Source of the DNA: Primula veris
Lineage: Eukaryota; Streptophyta; Magnoliopsida; Ericales; Primulaceae
Reading direction: 5' to 3'
Assembly (NCBI GenBank): GCA_963682055.1
Contig: OY821751.1
Location: 14,818,001 to 14,882,000 of the forward strand
DNA length: 64,000 nt
Shown in pieces: positions 63,883-64,000 of this stretch. Every line of letters starts with the position of its first letter. The first letter of the stretch is position 1. A program made the position numbers and the translations under genes. Under the pieces are notes generated by a model, which saw only the letters and a list, made by a program, of their open reading frames with translations, was not told the DNA's origin and ran no database searches.

Positions 63883-64000
63883 TTTGTGAAATTAAAACTT
63901 AAGCACAACTAACAACCCAACTAGCTCTATTTCTACTTTAGCAACAATAGTATGCGATAATGATAAATGAATAACTCTGAAGACGATGTACATGTGTTGT
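63883..64000. other. Sequence after the satellite, possibly a diverged LTR start
   Basis: AATTAAAACTTAAGCAC and AACTAACAACCCAACT loosely resemble a stretch near the start of the gag-only LTR (AATTAAAATTCTATGCAACT then AACCACCCAACT). The match is too weak to call. Confidence 0.25.

Overview
The window is plant nuclear DNA, most likely from a eudicot (inference). It has spliced genes with GT-AG introns and a plasmodesmata-type DUF26 gene. Most of it is layered LTR retrotransposons with MITEs, a Helitron-like element, 5S-rRNA-bearing Cassandra-type LTRs and a degenerate tandem satellite. I see no bacterial or organellar signature.

Layout. 1-7048: two near-identical 4,039-bp units of a gag-only LTR retrotransposon (minus strand) sharing LTRs in tandem. 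7049-11060: an old Ty1/copia relic (plus strand) unusually rich in short inverted repeats. 11999-22952: a multi-exon plant gene of unknown function. Its largest intron holds a Mutator-type MITE (9-bp target duplication) that was itself hit by a degenerate copia element (5-bp duplication); a Harbinger-type MITE sits at the start of another intron. 23284-28630: Cassandra-type 5S LTRs joined at the primer-binding site to two unrelated gypsy-type LTRs, plus an inverted partial copy. 28631-32155: a broken copia element on the minus strand. 33290-50797: a 17.5-kb Tat-lineage gypsy element with apparently identical 570-bp LTRs and a TATAC target duplication. 51150-54089: a three-exon plasmodesmata-located (DUF26) protein gene. 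54723-59270: Helitron and MITEs. 59655-63882: a degenerate satellite split by a solo LTR of the family seen at 1-7048.

The Tat element is the richest part. Its gag-pol reading frame (plus strand) is closed by three in-frame stops and one frameshift, although the LTRs look identical, so it was probably mobilised in trans. Its 3' half carries an 86-bp tandem repeat and about 9 kb of genes on the opposite strand. These are a four-exon gene whose splice sites keep one frame across all junctions (662 codons, Transposase_28-like domain followed by a coiled coil), two further ORFs, and five short coiled-coil genes, each with a TATA box 50-110 bp upstream and three with an AATAAA downstream. A second unusual signal is a family of hairpins in the 7-11 kb relic that share an 8-nt loop (CCNGTCGN) but have unrelated stems.

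All calls come from reading the sequence. No database search or alignment program was run, so family names rest on recognised motifs, and divergence statements on comparison by eye.
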